Assembly: GCA_012838875.1 (NCBI GenBank)
Contig: DUOL01000072.1
Location: 1 to 34,779 of the forward strand
DNA from: Bacteroidales bacterium
GTDB taxonomy: Bacteria; Bacteroidota; Bacteroidia; Bacteroidales; WCHB1-69
DNA length: 34,779 bases
Direction of reading: 5' to 3'
Made by a program: the position numbers and the translations under genes. A model generated the notes under the pieces. The model saw only the letters and a list, made by a program, of their open reading frames with translations. It ran no database searches and was not told the DNA's origin. Each line of letters begins with the position of its first letter. The first letter of the stretch is position 1. Positions 1-8,443 of this stretch are shown here, piece by piece.

Positions 1-115
1 CGCGGCGGCAAAAAAGCGAGCTTGTAAGCTCTTTTTGCCGCCTTGCGTCCCCACGGCTTGTGCCCGCGGACTTGGAACCGGGCGCCGACCCCGAGCATAG
101 CGAGGGGGCACGCCC
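1..115 (+). repeat. GC-rich hairpin repeat, copy A (cut by window edge)
   Basis: Partial copy of a dispersed GC-rich element seen five times here (A-E). The window starts inside the left arm. The central palindrome GAGCTTGTAAGCTC (18-31) is flanked by GGCAAAAAA and TTTTTGCC, then the right arm runs to CACGCCC at 111-115. It carries the GGGCGCC and CCCCGAGC variants, like copy B. The conserved CACGCCC end faces the 3' end of the nucleotidyltransferase gene. I do not recognise the family by name. Confidence 0.85.
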
Positions 116-203
116 TAATTAAAATTAAAATTAAAATTATTATTATAAAACTGAAAGATAGAAACCACGAAAATAACCAAAACAGAAAGGTTTATTTTTA
201 AAT

Positions 204-220
204 CCGACTATTTTTGTCGG
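204..220 (-). terminator. weak stem-loop after nucleotidyltransferase gene
   Basis: A 5-bp stem CCGAC/GTCGG with a 7-nt A/T loop lies 15 bp past the stop codon of the minus-strand gene. It has no clean U-run afterwards, so it is only a candidate terminator. The rest of 116-234 is AT-rich and contains a short TAAAAT tandem run. Confidence 0.3.
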
Positions 221-234
221 TGAATAGTGCTAAT

Positions 235-969
235 TTAATGAGCTTTTTTCGTGGCGTTATAGGCAATGACCTCTTCATATTTCCCCATGTCCTGCCAGCT
301 GTCGTCAGAATGGTCGTATGCAACAATTTTATTTTGTGACGCAAGGGTAAGATAGATTTTGGTCAACGAGATTTTTTCATTTTCAGGAATAAGCTCTAAT
401 ATGTTCGGCGACACGATGTGAATACCGCTAAAAGCCAAATTAATAGGGCTTTGCGTAGGGTTTGTTTCAATTTTCTCGCCTGTTTTAATATTTGTCCACC
501 CGCAAAGCTGCTTGGAGTTTTTATCAAAAATAAAATAGCGAAACGTTTCACGATTTCTAACGGCAAGCGTTGCTAAAGGGGCTTGCTGCAAATGGAAATC
601 GCACATTTTTTGCAAATTGATATTAGAAATAATATCGACATTATAGAGCAAAATGGAGTTCGTATTTTGAAAAAAAGGAGAGGCAAATTTCAGTCCGCCT
701 CCTGTGTCTAACAACTTCTCCGACTCATCGGAAAAATAGATATTGGCATTAAAAGGCTTGTGATTATCAATAAATTGGCGTACTAAATCACTAAAATGAT
801 GAATATTGATTACGATATCGGCAATTCCCGCATCGACAAGTTTATTAATTGCATGCTCCAATAGAGTAACACCGTTAATCTCTACTAACGCTTTGGGGCG
901 GTCGGCAGTTAACGGGTAGAGCCTTGTTCCAAGTCCGGCGGCAAAAATCATTCCTTTTAGAGGTAACAT
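235..969 (-). CDS. sugar nucleotidyltransferase (MurU/RmlA-like fold)
   Basis: Cytoplasmic NTP transferase of about 244 residues. The N-terminal signature AAGLGTRLYPLT followed by DRPKAL (near residues 10-27) is the nucleotide-binding loop and catalytic lysine region of the family that joins a sugar-1-phosphate to an NTP. An internal NVDI stretch (near 109) fits the metal-binding Asp. The length is near that of MurU-type MurNAc-1-phosphate uridylyltransferases rather than longer glucose-1-phosphate enzymes. The substrate cannot be read from sequence. A start at the second Met (MIFAAG) is possible. It lies 69 bp downstream of tgt on the same strand and may be co-transcribed with it. Confidence 0.85.
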   Translation of the reverse strand: MLPLKGMIFAAGLGTRLYPLTADRPKALVEINGVTLLEHAINKLVDAGIADIVINIHHFSDLVRQFIDNHKPFNANIYFSDESEKLLDTGGGLKFASPFFQNTNSILLYNVDIISNINLQKMCDFHLQQAPLATLAVRNRETFRYFIFDKNSKQLCGWTNIKTGEKIETNPTQSPINLAFSGIHIVSPNILELIPENEKISLTKIYLTLASQNKIVAYDHSDDSWQDMGKYEEVIAYNATKKAH

Positions 970-1031
970 CTGTTTTGAATTTTGAGTTTTTAGTTTTTAG
1001 TTTTGAGTTATGTGTTTTGAGTTTTGAGTGT
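970..1031. repeat. low-complexity TTTTGAG/TTTTTAG tandem spacer
   Basis: The spacer between the nucleotidyltransferase start and the tgt stop is built from degenerate repeats of GTTTTGAG and GTTTTTAG. I see no gene in it. It may be a slippage-prone spacer. Confidence 0.5.
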
Positions 1032-1038
1032 GCAAATA

Positions 1039-2166
1039 TTACAATTTTTGTTTTAATTGGGGTATTATTTCATTTTTCCATGACGCGAATACGCCCTCTT
1101 CTATTTTTTGTCTTGCGGTTTTAACTAATTCTAGATAAAAATGGAGATTGTGCAAACTTCCTATCATCATACCCAGAATTTCATCGGAAACGTAAAGATG
1201 TCGCAGATAGGCTTTTGTATATTCTCTATCTGCGAACAGGGAGCTTTGCGGGTCTATCGGCGTAAAATCGTTTTTCCACTTTTCATTTTTCATATTCATC
1301 GTTCCTTCCCAGGTAAAGAGCATACCATTTCTACCGTTACGCGTAGGTAGCACACAGTCGAACATATCGACCCCCATGGCGATACATTCCAATATATTTT
1401 GAGGCGTTCCGACTCCCATGAGATAACGAGGTTTATCTTCGGGCAAGACAGAACAAGCAATATCTACGGCATTATACATCTCTTCGACGTAGCCGCACAT
1501 TCCGCCGATAGCATTTCCTTCACAATTTTGTTCGGCAATAAATTCCGCCGATTGTTTTCTCAAATCCGGAAAAACACTTCCTTGCACAATCGGGAACAAG
1601 GCTTGTGAATAGCCATATTTTGGTTCGGTTCGATTAAAGTGTTCACAACAACGCTTAAGCCATTTATGCGTCAAGTGCATAGACCTTTTTGCGTAGCCGA
1701 TTTCGCACGGATAGGCTGTACATTCATCGAACGCCATAATAATATCTGCTCCGATAGAACGCTGAATATCTATCACTCCTTCCGGACTAAAAAGGTGCTT
1801 AGAACCGTCAATATGCGATTGGAACCAGACTCCTTCTTGCGGTTTTATTTTTCTTCGGTGGCTCAATGAAAAAACTTGGAACCCTCCACTGTCGGTCAAA
1901 ATGGGACGGTCCCAACCGTTAAACTTATGTAAGCCGCCTGCGGCTTCCAGCACTTCTATACCGGGACGTAAATAGAGATGATACGTATTTCCTAAGATAA
2001 TTTGTGCCTTAACCGCCTCTTTCATATCACGAATATGGACGGCTTTCACGGTTCCGAGCGTCCCGACAGGCATAAAAATAGGTGTTTGAATCTGTCCGTG
2101 GTCGGTCGTTAGGACTCCTGAGCGAGCACTACTTTTAATATCTTTTTTTTGAATTTCAAATTTCAT
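1039..2166 (-). CDS. tgt: queuine tRNA-ribosyltransferase (Tgt)
   Basis: Exchanges guanine 34 in GUN-anticodon tRNAs for a queuosine precursor. The 375-residue length is normal for bacterial Tgt. Visible signatures are TPIFMPVGTLGTVK (about 28-41), NTYHL (60-64), the catalytic-Asp region ILTDSGGFQVFSL (about 88-100), the AFDECT motif and LPTRNGRNG near residue 280. The usual zinc site (CxCxxC plus His) is incomplete: the three cysteines are absent from DPQSSLFADREYTKAYLRHL, while a His in SLHNLHF remains. As far as I recall, other Bacteroidota Tgt proteins share this. Upstream lies a TAnnTTTG box. The gene is divergent from the glycosyltransferase gene. Confidence 0.97.
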   Translation of the reverse strand: MKFEIQKKDIKSSARSGVLTTDHGQIQTPIFMPVGTLGTVKAVHIRDMKEAVKAQIILGNTYHLYLRPGIEVLEAAGGLHKFNGWDRPILTDSGGFQVFSLSHRRKIKPQEGVWFQSHIDGSKHLFSPEGVIDIQRSIGADIIMAFDECTAYPCEIGYAKRSMHLTHKWLKRCCEHFNRTEPKYGYSQALFPIVQGSVFPDLRKQSAEFIAEQNCEGNAIGGMCGYVEEMYNAVDIACSVLPEDKPRYLMGVGTPQNILECIAMGVDMFDCVLPTRNGRNGMLFTWEGTMNMKNEKWKNDFTPIDPQSSLFADREYTKAYLRHLYVSDEILGMMIGSLHNLHFYLELVKTARQKIEEGVFASWKNEIIPQLKQKL

Positions 2167-2201
2167 CTTGTTTTGTTAGTAAGTCTGTTAGTATTTTAAA
2201 G

Positions 2202-2209
2202 CAAAAATA
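2202..2209 (-). promoter_or_regulatory. Bacteroidota -7 box for tgt
   Basis: TATTTTTG on the minus strand, 35 bp upstream of the tgt start, matches the TAnnTTTG consensus. No good TTG -33 element sits at the expected distance. It lies back to back with the plus-strand box at 2234. Confidence 0.5.
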
Positions 2210-2233
2210 CACTATTTCCTTTTAACTTTAAAA

Positions 2234-2241
2234 TATTTTTG
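2234..2241 (+). promoter_or_regulatory. Bacteroidota -7 box for glycosyltransferase gene
   Basis: TATTTTTG lies 23 bp before the ATG at 2265 and fits TAnnTTTG. The -33 region is only T-rich. The box is 24 bp from the divergent tgt box, so the two polymerase sites would overlap. Confidence 0.5.
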
Positions 2242-2264
2242 TTCTCTATTTACGGAGTAATGTA

Positions 2265-3404
2265 ATGTCTTACCAAATTTATATTATTTTCATTACGCTT
2301 TTGGGGATTACCGTTTTAATAAACATCGGTTTTTACGCTATTCTTTTTTCAAAATTTGCCTTTCACAAAGCTAAAAAAGAGAAGCAATCTCCCCAAGAAC
2401 CCGTTTCAATAATAGTAGTAGCAAAAAATGAGGCACACCATCTTATTAACTCGCTGCCGCTTTTATTAACTCAACAGTATAATGATTATGAAGTCATTGT
2501 TGTCAATGACAACTCCGATGACGAAACGGAAGAAGTTTTAGAAGATTTTAAAAATAGGTATCCGCACTTAAAACCTATTAATCTAAAATCATCGGTAACG
2601 ACTATTAAGGGCAAGAAATTTCCTCTTTCGTTGGGAATCAGAGTTGCTAAAAACAATATTATAATTCTTACAGAGCCGTATTGCATACAAGTATCGCCTT
2701 ATTGGTTGCAAAACATGGCAAAACATTACAACCGTAAAACAGAAATCGTATTGGGGTTTGCCAATTACGAGAAAAAGAAAAGTCTCTTTAACGCTATTTT
2801 ACGTTTTGATGCTCTATATAAGACTATTCAAAATTTCTCTTATGCTTTGATGAAAATTCCGATTGCGGGTGACGGGAAAAATTTAAGTTACTCCAAAGAA
2901 CTGTTTATAAACCACGGAGGTTTTACCGCTCACAATCATATTTTTTTCGGAGACGATGACCTTTTTATTAATAAAGCAGCAACAAAAGAGAATTGCAAAA
3001 TTGAATATTCTAAAGATGCAATTATTACGGTAAAATCTAAATTTAACTTTAAATTTTGGCTAAGACAAGAAAAACTAAAGAGTCTTACGCGAAAATTCTA
3101 CTCTAACAAACATAAATTTCTTTTAACACTTTTTGAATCCTCTTCTCTCCTTTTCTACATTTTTCTCACTATAGCTCTCATTTTCCTTCCCTCGTTATCA
3201 CTCACTTGGATTATTCCATTGCTCGTTTTCTTTATCCTTAAGTTTGCTATTCAATATCTTATTGTAGGTTTGTCCGTTTCAAAATTGGGCGAAAAGAAAT
3301 TTATTCCTTATATTTTCGTTTATGATATAGTGTATCTATTTTTGTACTCTTATATTTTGTTGACGGCTAAATGGGGAAAAAACAATAGAAAAAAATGGAT
3401 GTAA
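2265..3404 (+). CDS. family 2 glycosyltransferase, membrane-bound
   Basis: 379 residues. One N-terminal membrane helix (about 5-28) is followed by a GT-A domain starting PVSIIVVAKNEAHHL (about 46-60), with VNDNSDD as the nucleotide-sugar binding Asp region (about 85-91) and FFGDDDLF (near 228) as the metal or acceptor motif. Two to three C-terminal membrane helices lie between about 290 and 370. This is the layout of processive or lipid-linked GT2 enzymes. Donor and acceptor are unknown. The stop overlaps the start of the ECF sigma gene by 10 bp, so the two genes are translationally coupled. Confidence 0.9.
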   Translation: MSYQIYIIFITLLGITVLINIGFYAILFSKFAFHKAKKEKQSPQEPVSIIVVAKNEAHHLINSLPLLLTQQYNDYEVIVVNDNSDDETEEVLEDFKNRYPHLKPINLKSSVTTIKGKKFPLSLGIRVAKNNIIILTEPYCIQVSPYWLQNMAKHYNRKTEIVLGFANYEKKKSLFNAILRFDALYKTIQNFSYALMKIPIAGDGKNLSYSKELFINHGGFTAHNHIFFGDDDLFINKAATKENCKIEYSKDAIITVKSKFNFKFWLRQEKLKSLTRKFYSNKHKFLLTLFESSSLLFYIFLTIALIFLPSLSLTWIIPLLVFFILKFAIQYLIVGLSVSKLGEKKFIPYIFVYDIVYLFLYSYILLTAKWGKNNRKKWM

Positions 3405-4003
3405 AGAAAAAGATTACCGATAAAGCACAAAGAGATATTCTTTTGGTTACCGATGCTTTGCAAAACGGCAATCAACAGGCGTACGCTCAACTTTTGAAAA
3501 TTTATCGCGACCCTATTTACTATATGTTGTTAAAACTATGTAACAATCCTTATGATGCTGAAGATTTAACCATCGAAGCATTTGCCAAAGCCTTTAAGAA
3601 TCTTCATCAATACACAGACGACTTTGCTTTTTCCACGTGGCTATTTCGAATTGCAACGAACAATTGTATTGATTTTCTGAGACGAAAGAACAAGTCTATT
3701 CGCTGTTTAGACGATGACATTGAGAATTTTGAAGACCAAAGTACAATTTCAGCACTCGTTTCTACGGAGAACAACCCGGAAGAGTCATATATTGAAAAAC
3801 AACGCATACGGACGATGCGTTGGGCGGTGGAACAGCTACGTCCAAAATATAAAGAGCTTATTCGCCTACGCTATTTTGAAGAATTTTCTTACGAAGAGAT
3901 TGCTAATGAGTTGGGAATAAGTATAAATAATGTCAAGATTCAACTTTTTAGGGCTAAAGCCATGCTAACAACGCTGGTAGAAAACTTAAAACATAATATT
4001 TAG
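3395..4003 (+). CDS. ECF RNA polymerase sigma factor (RpoE-like)
   Basis: 202 residues, normal for a group IV sigma factor. Region 2 covers about 28-95: DPIYYMLLKL, then YDAEDLTIEAFAKAF for core binding, then FSTWLFRIATNNCIDFLRRK for -10 recognition. Region 4 is near 140-195, with a helix-turn-helix in YEEIANELGISINNVKIQLFRAK. The linker is acidic. Its ATG sits inside the last codons of the glycosyltransferase gene. No anti-sigma gene follows: the next gene is convergent and starts 10 bp away. Its target genes and signal are not evident. Confidence 0.95.
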   Translation: MDVKKKITDKAQRDILLVTDALQNGNQQAYAQLLKIYRDPIYYMLLKLCNNPYDAEDLTIEAFAKAFKNLHQYTDDFAFSTWLFRIATNNCIDFLRRKNKSIRCLDDDIENFEDQSTISALVSTENNPEESYIEKQRIRTMRWAVEQLRPKYKELIRLRYFEEFSYEEIANELGISINNVKIQLFRAKAMLTTLVENLKHNI

Positions 4004-4013
4004 TTTCCGATTT

Positions 4014-4511
4014 TTATTGTTCCAATTTAAAAAAGTCGTCATAATTCTTTGGATACCACCCTTTTTCGATTGCTTCTTTTTGAGGGAACATAAAGTAGAC
4101 CATTTCCGCCTCCGCACAAAGCTCACCCGCCTCATTTATAATCTCGGCAAAAATATAGCACAAATTTCTCTTTATTTCCCTTATCTTTCCACGAACTAAC
4201 ACGGACGATTGTGTAGACTCCAGCTGTTTTCTATATCGCACTTGTAAACGGGAGGTAACTCCGGAACTCTTTCCTTTGATATAAAGTGTCCATGCTCCGA
4301 TTTCATCGAGAAGGGTCGATTGAATGCCGCCGTGAATAGTTCCCGGATATCCTTCGTACTCTTTGGACGGTTTCCATTCTGCTTGCACATAGTCTCCCTC
4401 CTCAAAAAAATGCAACCGCAAGCCAATCTCATTAGTAGGCGAACAAGCGAAGCAGTGATAGTCATCTTTAGCAAAGACATTATTAATATAACGACGAATC
4501 GGTTTTTCCAT
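4014..4511 (-). CDS. PaaI-like hotdog-fold acyl-CoA thioesterase
   Basis: 165 residues with a single hotdog domain. HCFACSPTNEIGLRLHF (about 19-35) and the core GTIHGGIQSTLLDEIGAW (about 57-74) are typical of PaaI/YigI-type thioesterases; the HGG and following acidic residue form the active site. The substrate is unknown. It is convergent with the sigma factor gene with only 10 bp between stops. A longer antisense frame over 4196-4480 is a shadow. Confidence 0.85.
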   Translation of the reverse strand: MEKPIRRYINNVFAKDDYHCFACSPTNEIGLRLHFFEEGDYVQAEWKPSKEYEGYPGTIHGGIQSTLLDEIGAWTLYIKGKSSGVTSRLQVRYRKQLESTQSSVLVRGKIREIKRNLCYIFAEIINEAGELCAEAEMVYFMFPQKEAIEKGWYPKNYDDFFKLEQ

Positions 4512-4722
4512 AATTTTACATTTGTTTTAAATTGATTATTTTAATAAAATAAATAGCCCGTCATCGTAAATTTCATTTTTTCATATCATTTAAACAACTC
4601 TATTACAAAGAGTTAAAAATATGGCGTACAGAATATTTATCTATGCAAAGATAAAATAAAATGTAATAATTAAAAAAAACGTTAATTCGTTGATTTTACA
4701 TTTTTTTTTCAAGCAAAAAATG

Positions 4723-4730
4723 TATATTTG
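4723..4730 (+). promoter_or_regulatory. Bacteroidota -7 box for pepP
   Basis: TATATTTG, a full TAnnTTTG match, lies 47 bp before the ATG at 4778. The -33 position is a T-run. The rest of 4512-4777 is AT-rich and holds nothing else I can support. Confidence 0.6.
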
Positions 4731-4777
4731 CAACGAATAATCATTCTGATGCTGATTAGTCAATACAATTAATATCA

Positions 4778-6076
4778 ATGAGATACACTCCCTTATCACA
4801 AGAATTTTATCGTCTGAACCGTCAAAATGTTATCAATGAAATTTCAGAAAACTCAATTGTTGTTCTAACCTCTGAAGATGAATATCCGCGTTCCGGCGAT
4901 ACCACACACCCATTCCGTCAAAATTCCAACCTGCTCTATTTATGCGGGATAGACCAAGAAGAGACGACATTAATATTAGCTCCGTGGCACCCTAATCCTG
5001 CCTATCGAGAGATGATTTTTGTTAAGAATCCCACACCCGAAATGATTGTGTGGTACGGACATCGTTTAAGTAAAGACGAAGTTCGTCAAATTTCCGGAAT
5101 TGATACGGTTTTTTACAATGAAGAACTTCCTGCTATTTTACATGACGTTATTATAAATGCCAAGAATATCTATTTACACATACCTGAATATCCACGTTTA
5201 AAGATTGATTTTCCAACTCAAGAGATACGCTTAGCTGAAAGATTAAAACGTGAATATCCACTTCACCAATTTTGCAGATTAGCTCCTATTCTTTATCCAT
5301 TGCGTGCCGTGAAACATGCTGAAGAGTTAAAGGCACTTAAAACGGCTTGTGATATCACGCAGAAAGCCTTCACACGTGCCCTTAAAAGCATTAAACCCGG
5401 AAAATTCGAATATGAAATTGAGGCTGAATTGATATATGAAATGATAAGGAATGGTGCGTCAGGGCACTCTTTTGCTCCGATTGTAGCGTCAGGAAAAGAC
5501 ACCTGCATCTTGCATTACATAAAGAATGACAAACAGATGCAAGACGGAGATTTGCTACTACTTGATTTCGGAGCCGAATATGCCAACTATGCAGGCGATG
5601 CCACCCGTACCGTACCCGTGAACGGAAAATTTTCCCCACGACAAAAACAGGTTTATCAAGCTGTTCTCAGCATTTACAAAGAGACTATTCCTCTCTTTAA
5701 ACCTGGAATGAACATTCATAAAATCAACGATTTTGTTTTCAAAAGAATGGATGAAGAGTTGATTAAGTTAGGACTTTATACCGAAGCCGATGTAAAAGCC
5801 CAATCAAGCTCAGCACCTCTTTTTAAACGCTATTATATGCACAATACAAGTCATTTCATCGGCATGGATGTTCACGATGTAGGGCAACGAGATTGGACAT
5901 TCCAGCCCGGCATGGTACTGAGTTGCGAACCCGGCATCTACATTGCCGAAGAAGGAATTGGCGTAAGGATAGAGACAGATGTCGTAGTGGGTGAACAAAG
6001 TATTGATTTAATGGCAGATATGCCTCTGGAAATTGAAGAAATAGAAGAATTAATGAGCAATAAATCTCATATTTAA
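4778..6076 (+). CDS. pepP: Xaa-Pro aminopeptidase (M24B)
   Basis: Cytoplasmic metallopeptidase that removes an N-terminal residue preceding proline. The 432 residues comprise an N-terminal creatinase-like domain (about 1-170) and a pita-bread catalytic domain. All five dimetal ligands are visible: D263 (LLLDFGAEY), D274 (AGDATRTV), H359 (SHFIGMDVHD), E384 (SCEPGIYI) and E399 (VRIETDVVV). The length matches E. coli PepP. It is preceded by a TATATTTG box and followed after 17 bp by the DUF47 gene, so it may head a transcript with the phosphate genes. Confidence 0.95.
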   Translation: MRYTPLSQEFYRLNRQNVINEISENSIVVLTSEDEYPRSGDTTHPFRQNSNLLYLCGIDQEETTLILAPWHPNPAYREMIFVKNPTPEMIVWYGHRLSKDEVRQISGIDTVFYNEELPAILHDVIINAKNIYLHIPEYPRLKIDFPTQEIRLAERLKREYPLHQFCRLAPILYPLRAVKHAEELKALKTACDITQKAFTRALKSIKPGKFEYEIEAELIYEMIRNGASGHSFAPIVASGKDTCILHYIKNDKQMQDGDLLLLDFGAEYANYAGDATRTVPVNGKFSPRQKQVYQAVLSIYKETIPLFKPGMNIHKINDFVFKRMDEELIKLGLYTEADVKAQSSSAPLFKRYYMHNTSHFIGMDVHDVGQRDWTFQPGMVLSCEPGIYIAEEGIGVRIETDVVVGEQSIDLMADMPLEIEEIEELMSNKSHI

Positions 6077-6093
6077 GCTAAATAAAAAATTTT

Positions 6094-6744
6094 ATGAAAA
6101 GTAATTCAATTTTTTCCTTTTTACTTCCGAAAGAGAGTAAATTTTTCCCTTTAATTAATCATATTGGGGAACTCAACAAGAATGCTTCGTCCACACTTGT
6201 TAAGTTTATCACCTGTGACGACAAGCAAAAAATGCAAGATCTCTACTTTGAGATTAAGGGCTATGAAAGGGAAGCCGATGAGGTATTAAATGTAATTTTT
6301 GATGAATTGAATATTACATTTATCACCCCTTTTGACCGTGAAGATATCCACGAACTGTGCGAACGTCTTGATGATATGCTGGATAATATCAACTCTGCTT
6401 CCAAACGCGTTTTGCTTTTTCAACCGAAATCTATCCCGAATAGTGCGTTAGAATTATGTAAAATTATAGCAGACTGTGGTGATTCTATTTACATTGCTCT
6501 TAAAGAATTGAAAACGATGAATAAAAAACCGGCAGTAGCTCTCGAACAGACTGAAAAGCTACACCAATTTGAACGCAAAGCCGATGAAGTGTACGAACAA
6601 TATATTAAACACCTTTTTGAAGTAGAGCAAGATTCTATCGAACTATTCAAAATCAAGGAGATTATGCAGGAATTTGAACGAACAACAGATGCTGCAAATG
6701 CTGTCGGTAAAATTATCAAAACCATGATTGTAAAATACGCTTAA
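6094..6744 (+). CDS. DUF47 family PhoU-like protein
   Basis: 216 residues, helical, of the DUF47 (YkaA/PhoU-related) family. Conserved features are KGYEREADEVLN near residue 52, FITPFDREDIHEL near 75 and a second FERKADEVYEQY near 152, the paired E/D-rich helices that bind metal clusters in PhoU-like folds. Proteins of this family are usually encoded next to PiT transporters and are thought to modulate them. That is the arrangement here, with PiT starting 6 bp downstream. The exact role is inferred from context. Confidence 0.9.
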   Translation: MKSNSIFSFLLPKESKFFPLINHIGELNKNASSTLVKFITCDDKQKMQDLYFEIKGYEREADEVLNVIFDELNITFITPFDREDIHELCERLDDMLDNINSASKRVLLFQPKSIPNSALELCKIIADCGDSIYIALKELKTMNKKPAVALEQTEKLHQFERKADEVYEQYIKHLFEVEQDSIELFKIKEIMQEFERTTDAANAVGKIIKTMIVKYA

Positions 6745-6750
6745 TAAATA

Positions 6751-7782
6751 ATGACTCTACTAATCATCATCATAGTTATAGCACTAATTTTTGACTTCAT
6801 CAATGGGTTTCATGATGCAGCCAATTCTATTGCTACGGTAGTATTTACCAAAGTGCTTACGCCTGTACAGGCTGTTTTGTGGGCGGCTTTTTTTAATTTT
6901 GTCGCCTTTTTTATTGCAAAATATATCATCGGCGAATTTGGTATTGCCGACACTGTTTCAAAAACAGTATTACCGCAATTTATCACCCACCATGTGATTT
7001 TAGCGGGGTTGATTGCCGCCATTACGTGGAACTTGCTTACATGGTACTTGGGGATTCCCTCCTCCTCTTCCCACACGCTCATCGGAGGATTTGCCGGTGC
7101 CGCCATCGCCGCTTCCGGTTTCCAAGCTATACATGTCGGCGTTATTACATTGATAATTGCTTTTATATTTGCCGCCCCGATTATTGGATTGATTGCAGGA
7201 ACACTTGTCTCATCTTTAACACTACACATTGCACGAAAAGCTAAACCACACCGCGCCGACAAATGGTTTAAACGTTTACAACTCGTCTCCTCCGCCTTAT
7301 TAAGCATCGGACATGGTCTTAATGATTCTCAAAAAGTAATGGGAATTATTGGTGCCGCTCTTATTGCTTTCAATGCCGAATATGCGGGTGAAATTCCTCA
7401 TTGGTTACAACTTACAGATATCCATGATATGCACGATTGGGTTCCTTTTTCTTGCTTTACGGCTATCGCCTTAGGAACAACAGCAGGAGGGTGGAAAATT
7501 ATTAAAACAGTAGGAGGTAAAATAACGAAAATAACTCCGGTAGAAGGATTCGCCTCTCAGTTGGCTGCATCTATAACCCTCTCAATTTCGGAAACTCTTA
7601 AAGTTCCCGTAAGTACTACACACGTTATTACCGGTAGTATTATGGGCGTAGGTGCTGTAAAACGACTATCCGCAGTACGTTGGGGGATTACTATTAACCT
7701 TGTTTGGGCATGGGTACTCACAATTCCCGTGAGTATCATCTTCGGAATAATCTCATACTACATTTTTTCAATTTTCTTGTAA
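6751..7782 (+). CDS. PiT-family inorganic phosphate transporter
   Basis: Inner-membrane phosphate permease driven by H+ or Na+. The 343 residues include about ten hydrophobic segments. The two family repeats are visible as GFHDAANSIATVVFTKVL (near 19-36) and SIGHGLNDSQKVMGI (near 187-201), with paired PSSSSHTLIGG (near 101) and PVSTTHVITGS (near 288) re-entrant motifs. The length is within the range of short bacterial PiT proteins. It forms an operon with the DUF47 gene. No terminator is obvious downstream. The 498-bp reverse frame at 6810-7307 is an artefact of the GC pattern. Confidence 0.95.
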   Translation: MTLLIIIIVIALIFDFINGFHDAANSIATVVFTKVLTPVQAVLWAAFFNFVAFFIAKYIIGEFGIADTVSKTVLPQFITHHVILAGLIAAITWNLLTWYLGIPSSSSHTLIGGFAGAAIAASGFQAIHVGVITLIIAFIFAAPIIGLIAGTLVSSLTLHIARKAKPHRADKWFKRLQLVSSALLSIGHGLNDSQKVMGIIGAALIAFNAEYAGEIPHWLQLTDIHDMHDWVPFSCFTAIALGTTAGGWKIIKTVGGKITKITPVEGFASQLAASITLSISETLKVPVSTTHVITGSIMGVGAVKRLSAVRWGITINLVWAWVLTIPVSIIFGIISYYIFSIFL

Positions 7783-7862
7783 CGATTAATTGAAAAAAAA
7801 TCCATTCTATTTTTTTTAAGATATTTTTTTTAAAATTGTGAAAAACATATCAAAATTAATTG

Positions 7863-7870
7863 TATTTTTG
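7863..7870 (+). promoter_or_regulatory. -7 box upstream of the rplV-rpsE operon
   Basis: TATTTTTG matches the Bacteroidota -7 consensus. A TTG at 7836-7838 is 24 bp upstream, longer than the usual 19-21. The predicted leader before the rplV ATG is about 100 nt. Such a promoter would let this part of the S10-spc cluster be expressed without the missing upstream genes. Confidence 0.55.
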
Positions 7871-7976
7871 CACCCAATTTCATTTTGAATAAAGTATAGG
7901 GAAGCGAGAGGGAAGTAAATAATTGAAATTAAAATAAATAGAACTGAACAAAGAGTAGAATTTAAGAAATAAACCC

Positions 7977-8435
7977 ATGGGAGTAAGAAGAAAAAGATTA
8001 GCAGCAGAAGCACGAAAAGAGTCAAAAAAGAATATATACATGGCTCGTTTAATGAATAACCCTACATCACCTCGTAAAACACGACTCGTAGCTGATATGG
8101 TTAGAGGGAAAGATGTAGATTATGCTTTAAATGTATTGAAACACAATAATAGAGAGTCGGCAGAAAAGATTTTTAAACTCTTAAAATCAGCTATCGCTAA
8201 CTGGCAAACCAAAAATGAAGGTGTAAGATTAGAGGATGCTCAATTGTACATAAAAACAATTACGGTTGATGGTGGTAGAATGCTTAAACGTATTCGTACT
8301 GCTCCGCAAGGAAGAGCAAACAGAATAAGAAAACGCTCAAATCACATTACCATCATTCTCGGTGATAGAAATGCCAATATGGATATTGATATAAATGATA
8401 ATAATATAATAGAAGAAACTGAAAACATTAAATAA
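7977..8435 (+). CDS. rplV: 50S ribosomal protein L22
   Basis: Binds 23S rRNA, and its long beta hairpin lines the exit tunnel. The 152 residues begin MGVRRKRLAAEARKE, the usual Bacteroidota start. They continue with TSPRKTRLVADMVRGK (about 30-45) and the hairpin region RIRTAPQGRANRIRKRSNH (about 106-124). The last 20 or so residues form an Asn/Asp-rich acidic tail beyond the normal end. rpsS, which precedes rplV in most bacteria, is absent: the neighbour is a phosphate transporter gene 194 bp away. Confidence 0.98.
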   Translation: MGVRRKRLAAEARKESKKNIYMARLMNNPTSPRKTRLVADMVRGKDVDYALNVLKHNNRESAEKIFKLLKSAIANWQTKNEGVRLEDAQLYIKTITVDGGRMLKRIRTAPQGRANRIRKRSNHITIILGDRNANMDIDINDNNIIEETENIK

Positions 8436-8443
8436 ATTTTAGC

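Noticed and set aside
6810..7307. 165-codon reverse frame opposite the PiT transporter
   Set aside because: Shadow of a membrane-protein gene; no promoter, no family features, fully antisense to a clear gene.
7871..7976. Remnant of rpsS upstream of rplV
   Set aside because: The 106-nt leader does not encode any recognisable S19 sequence in any frame.
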